64,000 bases of DNA, taken from Metarhizium brunneum (taxonomy: Eukaryota; Ascomycota; Sordariomycetes; Hypocreales; Clavicipitaceae). Shown one piece after another: positions 43,359 through 55,479 of the stretch. The stretch lies in contig NC_089424.1 in NCBI RefSeq assembly GCF_013426205.1, positions 4,278,001-4,342,000 on the forward strand, written 5' to 3'. The notes below the pieces were generated by a model. That model was not told the origin of the DNA. It made no database searches and saw nothing but the letters and a program-made list of their open reading frames with translations. The position numbers were made by a program, and so were the translations under genes. Position 1 is the first letter of the stretch. Each line of letters starts with the position of its first letter.

Positions 43359-46300
43359 GCCCTCGCTGTGAAAGAAGGGGGCTGTGTACTTGGCGCAACA
43401 GGGAGCTTCAAGCAGCAACGGGGACGACAATGGAAATAAAGGCGAATGATGTCAAGTAGCTTTGGCGGCTGGCCACGTTTTGGCTTCGCACCCGTGGATT
43501 GTAAACAGGGTGCTTCTCTACTCGAGTATAAATATAGAAGCCCATTGCCGATCTGGCATCTGGACAAAGGCATTTGAAATACCACCACCCCCGGTCGTGA
43601 GATACTGGCCGCCGGTCCGCCTACACACCCCCTCCCCTCCCTCCGGTCCATAAATGTCTAGTATAGAATTCTGAAAGTTGGCTGACTCTTGTGCCATGTA
43701 TTCAGTGCATTCTGGCGACGATACAAGGCTCCATTGTTGCACAGTCACACACACACACACCCCCCGTTCCCACACCTGGCAAGAGATATTCCGCCCTTGG
43801 ACAAGGTGGAAAAGCCCCATGAGTAACCGGGTTCCATCACACGCACACGTTGGCGAGTAGTCTGAAGCTGACCTGTCTGATTTTTACTTTTACCAAGCCC
43901 TATGGAGGTGGCCAACGGCGGCGGCAGCACCGTTTTGCGTCACATGCAGTGCGGCTGCAAGAGCCTCGTGCCTGCTGCCGACGTAGCCCGTCGATAGTCT
44001 CGGCCAACTTCCTGTGGCCGACACTGGCCTGCATTCTACTTGAAACCTTGGAGAGGATTATAGGGACATGGCTTCTGGATACTGGGGGCGCCAGCCTCGT
44101 CAGAGGTACGTTGGGCTAAATCAAAACCCACATGAGCCCGCTTAGGTTGAGCGGGAGTGAGAAATGATGAGAGTTTTTTTTTTCTTTCTTCTGGCCTGCA
44201 GAGCGGAGAGGGAAGAGAAAAAAAATGGATAAAAAGGGTACAAGCAGGGGGGGGCGGCCGAGGATATAAGACCTGGAGGCCGGACAAACTTCTGGGAGAC
44301 AGAGTCTAATCTGATGTACATGATGGCACGCCACGGAAGAGTCAGATACATGGAGCAAGGCCCACCGGTTGAGGTGATATACACCCACATTCTTTGACGG
44401 CACCCCGCCTCTGGATAAGATGGGGAAGCGGCTGCTCGTCGTGGCAGCAGGTCGGAGGGTTCGCGGGGACGCAGTGGTTGTGGAAGGGCCCCGGCAGACG
44501 GAATGAGGCCGGGCTCGGTTCCGAGTGCAGAGTCAAATGGTAGAACCAGTGTCTCAGCAGGCCAGACACGAGTTGATTGCTCCCGCTCAGCCGGCCAAGC
44601 CGATGCCGGGACGAGTGGCGCCTCCTTGTCCAACATGGTTTGAAGACGAGCAAACGAGGGCGCATGGCCATGGGCGCAGCAATGGAAAAAGGGTAAACTG
44701 GTCCGGTGGATCGGAAACCGGGCCGATGAAGACGACAAACCGTCACTCGGCTCGCAGTACATGGGGTTGTTATACATGTGCTCAATGGTATGCTTTGGAC
44801 GCGGCAAAGGCTATTCCGTGGACGAGGCCACGCAGCAAAGCCAGATGACTTGGTCTCTCCAAGTGTCTATTCAAGTTCAACGCTGCGTCTACTCCCCATG
44901 GGGTCTCGATAGACGGCCGTTGCAGGAATGGCGGTGGGCCCCCAGGCAAGACACGTCGTGTCGTGTCGTGTATAAGACGTCAAGTCGAGTGCCAACGGGC
45001 CACAAAAAGCACGTCTGGTGATGGGCGCAACGAGGCATGTTTTGCCACGTCTGGCCTGATGTCGACGAACGGTTGGCACGCGGCGACGAATCCACGGCGC
45101 GCCTTTGACCGGATTCTCTTGTCGTGCAGGCGCCGGCACCGCCTAGCGCAGCGACGTGCAGGCGGCCCGCGGCCAATCACGCCGGCGGGCGGCGAGGGCT
45201 TTGGGCAGTGACGCATCCCGGTCTGGCGACGGGTGCCCAATGTGGCGTGCGTTGCGAACCAGATCGGGGGGCACGGCGGACGGGGAGGGAGAGGGCGAGG
45301 GCGAGGGCGAGGGAGAGGGTGAGCGGGTGCGCAGAGGGGGACATGGACGACATTCTGGAAGCTGTGCGACGCGGCGCACGTTGCGGTCGCGCAGGCTCGC
45401 CTCGTTGCAGGCCTGGCGGATGGACGGCGACGAACCCCAGGCCACGATGCCGGGACCGCGGCGCGTGGTGTTGACTGCCGTGCCGTCGAGGCGGTGCGTG
45501 CGGGCTCGGGAGCATGTTCGATCAAATGGCAGATTGGCGAGTCAAGCTGGTGCGATTTGGTGCACCAGCATGTACATATCAATCGGCGCACAGACGGGGT
45601 ATGCAGACCAGACGGGCCATGGCACTGGGACTTGCTGCTGGAATCGGGATGACTCGGCATCTGGAGTCTGGTCTGCGTCGACATGGTCGTGACTCGCCGG
45701 CTTGTCTGGCATTTGATGGGCTGGCCGCCACGTTGCCTCGAGACGCGCCTGGCGCATGTCACCCGTGGCCTGCCGAGGCTTAATTTAATGTTCATGTCTA
45801 GTTGACAGTTTGCTGACTCGGTTTTTTCCTTCTTTTGCTGGCCAGCGACTCGAATCCCATGGACCCCCAGTGCCGTCACCGTCATCTGCTGGCCAGACCG
45901 GGGGCCCCGTTGACAACGCAGCACGAGATGGGCATGATACTTGACTTGACTTGGCCATGAATTGATTGTGTTCAAATGTTTCTGCCAGTGGGGCGCCATT
46001 TCCCCTCGTCATTTCTCGGGCACGGCCATGTCTTCGATTTGCTCCCGTCGTCGCACCCCGTCGCGGGCCGTCCATTAGCACATCAGGATTCAGCCTCATC
46101 AGAGCCATCACAGGTCGACGCCGGCGAACTACCTGCCGCCCTGCCTCATCTCGTACATGTACATGGATGGGGTCCCAATCGACCGGCTCCGGCCATGATT
46201 CGACGCGTCCTCGACTCCTCGTCACCGGGAACCCTGCGCCACACCTGATGCCGGCGCAAATGACGCAAGAGAGCAAACTGCCCGCCCTCGGCTGCGACGA

Positions 46301-49300
46301 CATCACACCAATGTCTCCAAGGCCACGTCCGCCGGGAGACGTTCAAATTGCTTTTTGCTTCCGAGCGCACCGGGCCTGGCAAACTTGGTCCAATTTGTCA
46401 TGACTGTCAGCCGTCAGCCGTTTTCTCCCTCCGAGACTTTGTCCCAGACTCGTATGTCCCCCCTCTGCCCGTGTGTCCGACTGTCTTCTCAACCATGACG
46501 CCTTTATTCCCATCCACCCCAAAAGGCACGTCTCTGGACCACGAATGACTTGCAGCCGTGCAGTACAGACCCTTTGCAGCACCACCTCGACAGGTATGCA
46601 GGTCTGACGCCCCGTGGAGAGTGGGCATCGAGCCCATGTCTCACACAATCAAGCTGCCGTGTTAATGCTACACGCCAGGTGTTTGCGGACGCCCAACCCA
46701 GTGTGCAGTGTTCCATGTTGCCCACGGACAAGCTCGACAGACACGAAAGCTACCGGACATATATAGACCTATAACACACCCCAGGCTGGATTGACCGTGT
46801 CCGCCCGCCGCCGGCACAAGACAACAGCGAGGACGCGAGGAAAAGTCGGTCAAGGACAGATGACATGGAGCTAATGACATGACCTGGCTGGAGTTACCCA
46901 CTGCGCCGGGACAGGCGGTGATATTCTAGACTTTTGACCTGACTCGGCTCTCCATTCTTGGGCCGGCCTCGCGACGAGGCAAATCCGCAACAGAGTCGGA
47001 AGGATCGTGGGCTAATGCAAGGACGATTGACCGACATTTCTGCAGGCCAAGGCACCAGCCAGGACCGTAACAAGCGCGGGAAGCGCGTCCGTCACGGCCA
47101 GCACCTGCGAAACCACGCGCCCGGCCTCGCTGTCTCATTGTAATACCAGACTGTGTTGCGCCGCCCTGTGCGACACCTTCATCTACATGTATCTGCCGTC
47201 AGCCGCCCCGCGCGGCGACAATGCGACGACAATGCCCGTGTTTGGCGTTGCCGTGCTGGGACGATCCCATGCTGCAGAGACACGAGGTGCCCGTCGAGCT
47301 GCCGTGTATATGCACGGGGTGCATTCCCGCGGTGCGTCTGGGCTGCCCGCCGACGTCGTGTAACAGAATGTCTTGCGAGCTTCAGCAGCCAGACCCCGTG
47401 CCGTCATGGGCGCACCAGCGAGCTACCAGACATGGCCGGGCTTGCAGGAGACGCACGCCCTACATATATGCAATCGACTCGTTCGCTGCCGGCATTTGGG
47501 CGAGGCGCATGGTGCGACGCGGAGGGCAGGAGCCTCGTGCAAACATACATGTAGGCTGTCAGCTCTGCCTGCAGCAGGACGCTGTGCGACGCTGCGGCGC
47601 GGGAACATGCAATCTCGTCCGTTGTGTGACAGTGGCCATGGGGCAGACGGACGCATGCTGGGTTGCATGGTGAATCTGGACATGGACGTATTTTGGCCCG
47701 TGTAACCGCACTTTTCAGCTGCCATGGCTGCGCGGCGTGCGAATAGTGACATGGACTGGAGGATTCCTCACATGTGCGGTGCGCCGAATGCCCAGGACAA
47801 GACGGCCAGTAGTCGATCGATCTGGGGTAATGTGCCTATTATGGACGGCATCGATGCAATGGCTTGTTGCGGGTAGAGAGGGGAAATACATGCTGGGATA
47901 CGGAGCCGTGGTCATGATGGCCCTACGTTTGTCTAACAGGTAGAGACGGCAATGTCTTGAGTTGGTGCCATTGCCTCTCTTGCTTATGCCTTGCTTCATT
48001 GTCGGTGCTGCTTGCTTACATTATGCCGCCCAAGTAGGACAAGACATGTCGTTTCATGTCGTATGATGAGGATAAATAAAACATGAAGGATTGTGTGTAT
48101 GAGTACTAGAAAGTATCCTGCAACGTCTGTCAAGTTGTTGTCGCGCGCATCTTGTACGCCGACATGCTGCAGTCGTCATGTCCACGGTCCATTTGAATGC
48201 TACAGAACCTCCCACCATGAACACGAACAATCATTTCTAGCCCTTTAATACGTCGGACGTGGAACAAGTCACATGGCCTCGGCTGCCGTTGGTCGAGGGC
48301 CGTTGAGATTGTATTCCCGCTGGGCGTTTCGTCGGCACTGCCACGATAAACAATGTTGGCATGCCCGACACGGAGTTAGTCTGCGCCATGGCTTCGTATA
48401 TAACAAGTCGAGTCACGGTCCGTAAAGCGACCTCTCCCATCGACAGCGGCAACGTTCCCTCGGCTCAGCCGGCTTCGCTGCTTGTCCGCCAATACATGTA
48501 CATCTGGTACGCTCTGGCCACCCCTTGCTGCGATGCTCATCACGATGGGCCACCGTGTCCAAGTGCACATGCACCAGACCATTTTGCATCGCCGCAGCGT
48601 GCTCCATCAGCCCAACCGCCAGCCGGATTCCTCCATGTCTCTTCTTCAGCACCAGGCTGTGAAGCGTGGCATCCCGCACGCAGCCCCCGGCATTTGGCTG
48701 CTCCATGCCGAAGCCGTGCCACCACACCATGCGGACGGCTCCCGTCTCGAAAATGCTGCTGCACGCCGCGTTGCTAATAATAGGCCGTCGCCCTACCGGG
48801 TTTGAGGCCCATGCCACGGCAAAACAATCGTCTTGGCCCCGTTCGTCCGACGGCGAGCCAGGGTCTCACCCCGAAACGCAGTCCGGCCCTCGCCCTCACG
48901 CCCTGCCGCCCCGTTGCCCGACAGCAAAAAGGTGCATGGTGAGAAACGTACGCTCGCCGCTCCTTGTGCTCTGATTAATATGAGCGCACGGCAAGGTCCC
49001 CGCCATTTGCCGCGTGGTCCTGTCTTTCCTCTCCCTGGCGCTGCTGCATGTCTAATACGGCCGCTGTCCCGTCTCCCACGCAGGAATGCTCACCCGCAAG
49101 GGGAGACGTCAATAGTACCAGACACCAGGCGCATTTAATTCGTCTGCTGCGCAAACATAACCCTGCGCTCCGGTCCGTGGGCCGAAGTAAAACATTTTGC
49201 CGGCATGGCATGATGCAAAACATGGGCAGCGTTTGACGCCCGTTGTCGTCTTGTCTTGCACGCTCTACCCCGGGGAAATTATCCGCGTCGGAACCGCAGC

Positions 49301-50938
49301 ATTCTTGGCGACATGGTGTACAAGGCTGCCCCGTGTTTCTGAAACAGTTGGCAGATTTGATGCTTCATAGTCGACACTTGGTTCTTGTTTGCGCATGCCG
49401 CCGCTCGTGCGATTGCCCCTGAAAGCAGGGTGAGCGTCTTGAGAAACGTCCAAGTCGACGACCTCGCTCCACGGCGAGTTATGGGAATCTACTGCTCCAG
49501 CAATACGGAGAACTCGACGCGAGGAACAAAAGAGACCTTGCTTGTCGCCGGCATCATCACCAAGCAGCCGCCTCCCCGACTCTCCAGAACAGAGATGCCG
49601 CCAAGACATTTGTTCTGCACCACGCTGGTGTCTAGAATGCAGACACGCCGAAGCCAAAACCCTTGCGTCTCGCCCGCACAACCAAGACCAAGGGGCACGA
49701 CGTCTCCGCAGCCTCCAGACATGAAGAGCACGTGTGCCTGTTGTGCATACTCGCGGCACGTTTTGTTTCTCTCAAATTTGGGTGAAACACGCACGCTTCT
49801 GCCGGGGGCGGCTCACACTCGAGCATGGCTTGTCTCGTGCTCATTACTCGCCGTGGCGGTCCGAGACGAAAGCAACGTGTCTGCGTGGGATTTCCGCTGC
49901 TCCCGTGCATGAACTACATGCCCACGGGGGCATCCTTGCCGTCTTGCATCCAGGTCGAGACGTGAAGCTTTGCTATCGAGACATTTCGTGGCGGAATACC
50001 ACGCCGTTCCTGACACGGCGACTGAGCCTTGATACTGCAAGTTGTCTTGGACTCGCTGTCAAGCACCCTGATTCACGTCCCGTGTCCAGGGGCCGAATGG
50101 GCTATATTTGGCAGAACCAGAGCCCAGTTGGCCACTCGGCCGTCGGGGATTCGTCCGCCTTGGACACTGTCGGTAAACCAGTCGAGATGATGACTCTGGT
50201 TGAAATACGCCATGCAGCATACATGCTTGGCAAGGCCGCAGAGCTTGTGCGTACATGGCGGAGATGACTGTGTCCTGCCGTCGTCGCAACCTCGTGCATG
50301 TCCCGCTCAACAAGGCCGTAAGCATGCCGTTGCAGGCGTGCCCAGAACATTCCATCGAATATGTCCACGCGGGTGCCTCGGAGACATCAACGGCCCGCAG
50401 CTCATGAGGGCAAGAGGAAAGACGTGTCTTAGGCTTCGTTTGCGTCTCGTCGCGCGCCACGTGCTGCGAAAACAAGAATAGGGAGATGTTTAAACTTCAG
50501 ACGCTTGACCAGGGACGCTCTCCGTCCTTTGACGCTGATTGGCTTCGCCGCACCAGAGCATGCTGCCACATGGCGTGATGGCGACGACGACAAGAACAAC
50601 TAGTCAAGCTGGTAATATGTGTCGGCAACACTGAATGTCATCATGGGCTACCCTCAGCCGCGAAAATTCCTGGTTTCAATGCTCGTCAGAGCTTGCTGCC
50701 AACACGACCAAATGATGGATCTCGGCCCACGATTATGTCTGGTCAACTATTATGGATCCGGGGCCGGTTCGGGAATTCTCAATAAAGTCGGGTCAAGGTT
50801 GCACAGCGGATCATGCGGCCGCTCCCGCTCACGTAAACGTTTATGCGAGACCCGGCCAAAACGACGTCAACTCGAGTGAAAATCCGAGTCGCGGCAACGT
50901 CTCCCTCTCACCAACCATCAACAACCATCGCCGACATC
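43359..50938. other. 7.6-kb region without a recognisable gene
   Basis: I found no frame or exon chain with family similarity on either strand. Long frames such as 44980-45999 (minus, Arg/Pro-rich) look like GC-composition artefacts. Features: TATATTTATA near 43522 on the GMC promoter side, a CA run near 43745-43760, a (GTCGT)3 tract at 44953-44971, the GGGCGA tract at 45283-45322, and many TACATGTA-type palindromes (for example near 46156, 47181, 47546, 48494). It could hold non-coding RNA genes or fast-evolving genes I cannot see. Confidence 0.5.
45283..45322. repeat. GGGCGA-type microsatellite
   Basis: A purine-rich strand with several GAGGGC/GAGGGA units (GGGAGAGGGCGAGGGCGAGG and on). 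Confidence 0.85.
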
Positions 50939-52366
50939 ATGCTCCTTGATGTTCTGCAGAACCTGCGGGCTGCCCTGACACCGTCGGCTGTTCTTGGCGG
51001 CCTGGCCGTCCTGCTGCTCCTCCTCGGTTCCGCGGCCGCCGGCGTCGTATGCACCGGGCGCAACTACGCCCTTGGCCGGGAATTGCGACAGCTCAGACGC
51101 ATCGGCGTCGCGCCGGGCCAAAGCAACATGCGCGACCAGTACGACGCCCAGTATGACCTGCCGCCGGGAGCCAGCGCCAGCCGTCCCATCCGCATCAAGG
51201 CCATCTACATCCACCCCGTCAAGTCGTTTGCGCCCATCGAGGTGGATCGCGCCCTGCTCACCAAGTCTGGCTTCATGCATGATCGATGCTTCGCCATAGC
51301 CGCCGAGGTGGTCGAGCCCGATGTCGACACTGGCGCCCGGAAGACGTTTTGGCGGTTTATAAGCCAGCGCACCAAGCCGGCCATGTCTCTCGTCAAGACG
51401 GAGCTCTGGCTACCGCACCCGGGCAGCGACCCCAACCACGAGCTGGTGCGCTCGGGAGGATGCGTCGTCGTCCGGTTTCCCGACCCCGAACCTCCGTCCT
51501 GGCTGCGCTGGCTCGAGGCCCTTCTCTACACGTGGAATCCGGCCACGGCGCCCGACGTCTGCTTCATTGCTCCCTTGAACCTGCCCACCCATCATGTGGA
51601 CAAGGTGCCCTTGCGGCCGTTTGTCATCCACGGCCGCACGGCGCAAGGCATCGACATGGGCGTCGTGCCCTCTGTCGCGGCAGCGCTTCCCAAGCTGAAG
51701 AAGTTTCTCAAGATGGCAGACTCGACCCCCTTCACCCTCTTCAAGTGCACGCCCGACACGCTGGTCCGCACGACAAGGAACCTCGCGCCCCTCAAGTACA
51801 TTGGCTCTCCCGCCGTCCACGGCTACACCGACCAACAGCCCGTCAACGTGGCCAGCCTGTCGTCGGTCCATGACTTCGCCCGCCTGCTCCCCAGGGAGAA
51901 CCAGCCTCTGAATGCGCTGCGCTTCCGGGCCAACGTCTGGATCACGGGGGCGCCGGCCTACGACGAGGAGACCTGGAAGCGCTGCCGTATTGTGCCGAGG
52001 AGTGCCGGTGGTCCCGATGCGCCCCGGCGCGCGCGTGTAGATGCAGTCCTGTGCGTCGTGTGCCGCACGTCGAGGTGCACGATGCCCAATGTCGACCCGG
52101 GCAGGGGCGTCTTTGATACCGACGAGCCCGCTGCGGACAAGAAAAGGGGCAGGCCGCAGCCGAGCACGGCGCTGATTCAGCACCGCACAGTCGAGGCTGG
52201 GAACAATGCTGCCATGGGATACATGGGCATGCACTGTGTGCCCGAGGACCGCAGCTTGCACGAGGCCCAGGAGCAGAATGCAGGGCTGTATGTTGGCGTC
52301 GGCGATGAGATTCAGGTCTTGGACCGAGGGGAGCACTTGTACGGGTCGACGGGGGATGACTACTAA
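50939..52366 (+). CDS. MOSC-domain protein, membrane-anchored (mARC-like)
   Basis: A single-exon 475-residue protein from the ATG at 50939. A hydrophobic helix near residues 18-37 (AVLGGLAVLLLLLGSAAAGV) anchors the N-terminus. The MOSC N-terminal beta-barrel begins RIKAIYIHPVKSFAPIEVD, a strong family match, with FMHDRCFAI. The C-terminal MOSC domain contains LRFRANVWITGAPAYDEETW and the conserved Cys motif CRTSRCTMPNVDP, which coordinates molybdenum cofactor in mARC-type amidoxime reductases, then GNNAAMGYMGMHCV and VGDEIQVL. It probably reduces N-hydroxylated compounds at a mitochondrial or ER membrane. No ferredoxin domain is attached, so a cytochrome b5 partner is expected by analogy. Confidence 0.9.
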   Translation: MLLDVLQNLRAALTPSAVLGGLAVLLLLLGSAAAGVVCTGRNYALGRELRQLRRIGVAPGQSNMRDQYDAQYDLPPGASASRPIRIKAIYIHPVKSFAPIEVDRALLTKSGFMHDRCFAIAAEVVEPDVDTGARKTFWRFISQRTKPAMSLVKTELWLPHPGSDPNHELVRSGGCVVVRFPDPEPPSWLRWLEALLYTWNPATAPDVCFIAPLNLPTHHVDKVPLRPFVIHGRTAQGIDMGVVPSVAAALPKLKKFLKMADSTPFTLFKCTPDTLVRTTRNLAPLKYIGSPAVHGYTDQQPVNVASLSSVHDFARLLPRENQPLNALRFRANVWITGAPAYDEETWKRCRIVPRSAGGPDAPRRARVDAVLCVVCRTSRCTMPNVDPGRGVFDTDEPAADKKRGRPQPSTALIQHRTVEAGNNAAMGYMGMHCVPEDRSLHEAQEQNAGLYVGVGDEIQVLDRGEHLYGSTGDDY

Positions 52367-52618
52367 GATGCCGTGGGGAGCTTTGGAGACGTACAGATGG
52401 TAGTAGACTGATTTGTATTTTTGGATGATGCTGGACCATGCATTGCAATTATCGTCAATAGCCCTACACCTTGGATATGGCGTCGTTTTGCGCATCTTGG
52501 CTACTAACATGGAAACGAATGTTGCAGGCATCCGTCTAATATTTGTATCCATATTATTTCAAATTTCCTTTTAAGCCGTGGACATATCTTGCGTCCGGAT
52601 TCTATTTGAATTTATTTA

Positions 52619-52863
52619 TGTGACAAGGGCTTGACTAAGGGCTTGGAGCAAAAGGGCTCAATTCAATAATAATCTCGTAGGATGTCAGAGGTCCCGAGTT
52701 ACTAAAAGGAAGGAAGGGAACAGTGACCGCTGTATATACATGAAAGGAACGCCCGGGCCTAAGGCTCTTACCTGACGTGTTTAAGCTGTGTAACTAATAA
52801 GTCTCGTATCAGCGAAGCCCCTTTACTGGGTTTCACCATTTGTTGGGCCTTTTCCGTGTAACA
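52619..52863 (+). mobile_element. Solo LTR
   Basis: It begins TGTGACAAGGGC and ends TTCCGTGTAACA. It is closely similar (roughly 80-85% by eye) to the reverse complement of 37272-37537. Flanks ATTTA (52614-52618) and ATATA (52864-52868) agree at four of five bases. There is no coding content. Confidence 0.75.
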
Positions 52864-53394
52864 ATATATATGTCAGTCACGATTTACTCGTCGCCCCTGT
52901 GGTGGTGAGGGTTAGTTGTTGAGTTGGCAGAAGTGAAGACGCACACCGAGATTAGCTCTCTTTCACTGAAAAAAAGAGATATGCAACGGTAATAACTAGT
53001 TATTGAATTGCAACGCTGGTCAAATTACAACTTATAGACGACGTCAATAAGAGTACGCGACAGTACTATTAGCAATATCCCGACGCCGACGTCAACACTT
53101 GACCATAATTGTAGCCCGAACTCATGACGTGAATACATACTTGTCCCTCCTTCCTCTTGAATTTTATTGGCTTTGATAGCCGAATATTGCTGAAATAATC
53201 AAGAACCTCGTTATAAGGGCTTGCGGAATAAGGTTTCTTGGTTCTCCATTGCTATTGGGAATCCGTAGCTGAGCTCGTTTAGCGGCTTCATACGATCACT
53301 TCTCTCTAAAAAAAAAAAGTATTGGAAGCTCTACTTTCTCTTTGGCCTTTTTGGCCGTTTCTATCCTGCTACCCTGAAACCAAGCCGGTAATTT

Positions 53395-53599
53395 TGACAA
53401 GGGCTCAATAGACGGCTTGGAGCAATTTGGCTTGATTCAGCTAATAACAGTCTTTGGTATCAAAGGTCCTTGGTTTTCCTTGAGGCCTCGTTGACCAAAG
53501 ACCTCTTTAAATACAAGAAGTCAGTGAGGGACTTTTCCCCAGGCCCCGTGGCCGTAGCCCTCGTGTAACCGTGGGACATCGGGCCATTTCCGTGTAATA
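53395..53599 (+). mobile_element. Solo LTR, diverged copy
   Basis: It starts TGACAAGGGCTC and ends TTCCGTGTAATA, with TCAAAGGTCCTTGG shared with the copy at 31139. AATTT lies directly before (53390-53394) and after (53600-53604), a possible target duplication if the original first bases have been lost. The terminal CA is TA, consistent with C-to-T decay. Confidence 0.65.
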
Positions 53600-53807
53600 A
53601 ATTTCATGACCCCTTCGTTTGACTCATCTCACGAGGCTACGATCACGATACCTCAGAGCTGAAGGGCTAACCGCTTTGTATAAGAGTCTTCTGCCCCAGG
53701 GACCTTGGAAGGAACCCAGGAAGCACCTTGAATACCAAAAGCTCAAAGGCTGTTGGTCGATGAATTGAACCACGCTATTCCAAGCCCTCTACGGAGCCCT
53801 TGTCAAA
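53600..53807 (-). mobile_element. Inverted, decayed LTR-like copy
   Basis: The reverse complement starts near 53807 with TTTGACAAGGGCTCC, then GGGCTTGGAATAGCG and GTATTCAAGGTGCTTCC, matching the first 110 bp of the family. The 3' portion is not alignable by eye. It is head-to-head with the preceding copy, so the 53395-53807 unit also looks like a terminal-inverted-repeat element. Confidence 0.5.
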
Positions 53808-55479
53808 AATTGACAAGGTATTGCATTCAAATGGCAAAGATTGATGTATTACCCAAGCACTTGATTCTGTTATAATCCTTATGTCGTTTAAAATCAATTA
53901 AAGTTATGTGAAGAAAATTCATTTTCTCGCGCAATAGTTAATCACTGAAGGACACATGAGAGCTAAAACAAAGTTACGCAGCTGCTTTCGACCATGACAA
54001 ATGGGATCTCCCGGCGAGGGCTCATCCGCTGATCTCTCGAGGATAATCAAAAAAACGTATCATCAGTTTCTCTAGAGGTTATTCAAGAACTGCGGAGAAT
54101 TTCTTTCCGAAACTCTTATCTGCATGTCATCTTGCGAATAGTCGCATCAAGCGTCGTACTTGATGTTGTTTTACAAAGAGTAGGCAAAATTGACAGTCTA
54201 ACCAGAGACACTTGGCACTAACTTCGGACAATTTATACGCAACCTAAAAGGGTAGACCTTGTACCAATAAGATGTAACTGTTTAATACGCGATACAGACT
54301 CATTACTCTGAAAGCTGGCTATAAATGCCGATAGCAAATGAGATGTAGGTTAATATATCAAAACTAATATATAAACAGCACAACAGGCAGTGTGGAGGCT
54401 TATCAAATATCATTTTTCCCGTAAGGCGCAGGTTTAGAATAGTCTTTAAGTCTAGGGACGGCTTGTTGCTCGCGTCATCAGTACTCGGCATTTTACAATC
54501 AAGGACTGTACTTTCCATTAAAATTTAGCCTATGCTACCGCGTCTGAACCGATCTGCTCACTAGTGTGACATATGAAGGCGGATGAAATTGGGGCGGAGT
54601 GGTCTCTGACGATGCCGTTCTAGTGCCATTGGCCGGCTTGATATGGCGGGCAAGATGAATAACTTTAGATGCAAAGTGCATTCAGCAAAAACGCTACCAC
54701 CGAGACGGCGGAATGTTAAATCCATGCATTCTGTACTGTGCGAGAGAAGGAATGGATAATGAATACCATGTCAGGACACAGATCTGAAACCAATATTCGC
54801 TGGCAGCTTAATACACCAACGCATGAATAGTTTGATAAAACGTCCTCTTGTTCGGCGTTGGTCGAGCAGGAGTCGTACGCGTGCTGCTGCTGAAGCAACC
54901 CCATGTCACAGGCAAATATCGCGCCACACAAAGGTTGAACGAGACAGTAAATTCATTTCCCATTTGGCAGCCCCTTTTACCACCTGTACATGTTACATGG
55001 AGAACATTGCACAAACTGAATGCCTTGATCGGCGTGGCCTTTGGCAAGTAAAAGAGGTACCATGTAACTGTCGAGTATACTTCCAAACCGGGAAATTTAA
55101 ATTCCTTGGCGGCCATCACAAAGCTTCAGCAGTTTTAATCCGCGTTCCCATTCTTCCTCCTGTTCTGAAACATTAATTCTAATAATCTAGAACTTTCTTA
55201 GTGGACTGGCACTGGGACCTTGTCCGTCGCGAGCTTACTCACAAAATACAACCGGTGTTTTGTACGTCACTCGGCTGCAATACAAGACACAGAAAGGGGA
55301 TTCTTTAGCCAAAGGCTATACACTTATACGCGGCATTGGCGCCACGCCAACTGCCCATGGCGTCCCATCTCCATGTATAAGAGCCGGACACTGACCGGGC
55401 TCGTATTTCATCTTTGTTTTTTTAGAAATCACACCCCTGAGCTCCCAGTAGACGACGACGACAACAACTCGACCTGGCG
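53808..55479. other. AT-rich intergenic and OPT promoter
   Basis: Small minus frames at 54303-54518 (71 codons with a hydrophobic end) and 54808-55119 (103 codons) are not supported by motifs. A poly-T tract sits at 55418-55425 shortly before the OPT start. Confidence 0.45.

Noticed and set aside
44980..45999. 339-codon minus-strand open frame
   Set aside because: Arg/Pro/Cys-rich composition without hydrophobic patterning or family motif; typical of GC-rich antisense noise.
54303..54518. 71-codon minus-strand frame with a hydrophobic end
   Set aside because: AT-rich repeat surroundings and no homology that I can recognise; a chance frame is more likely.
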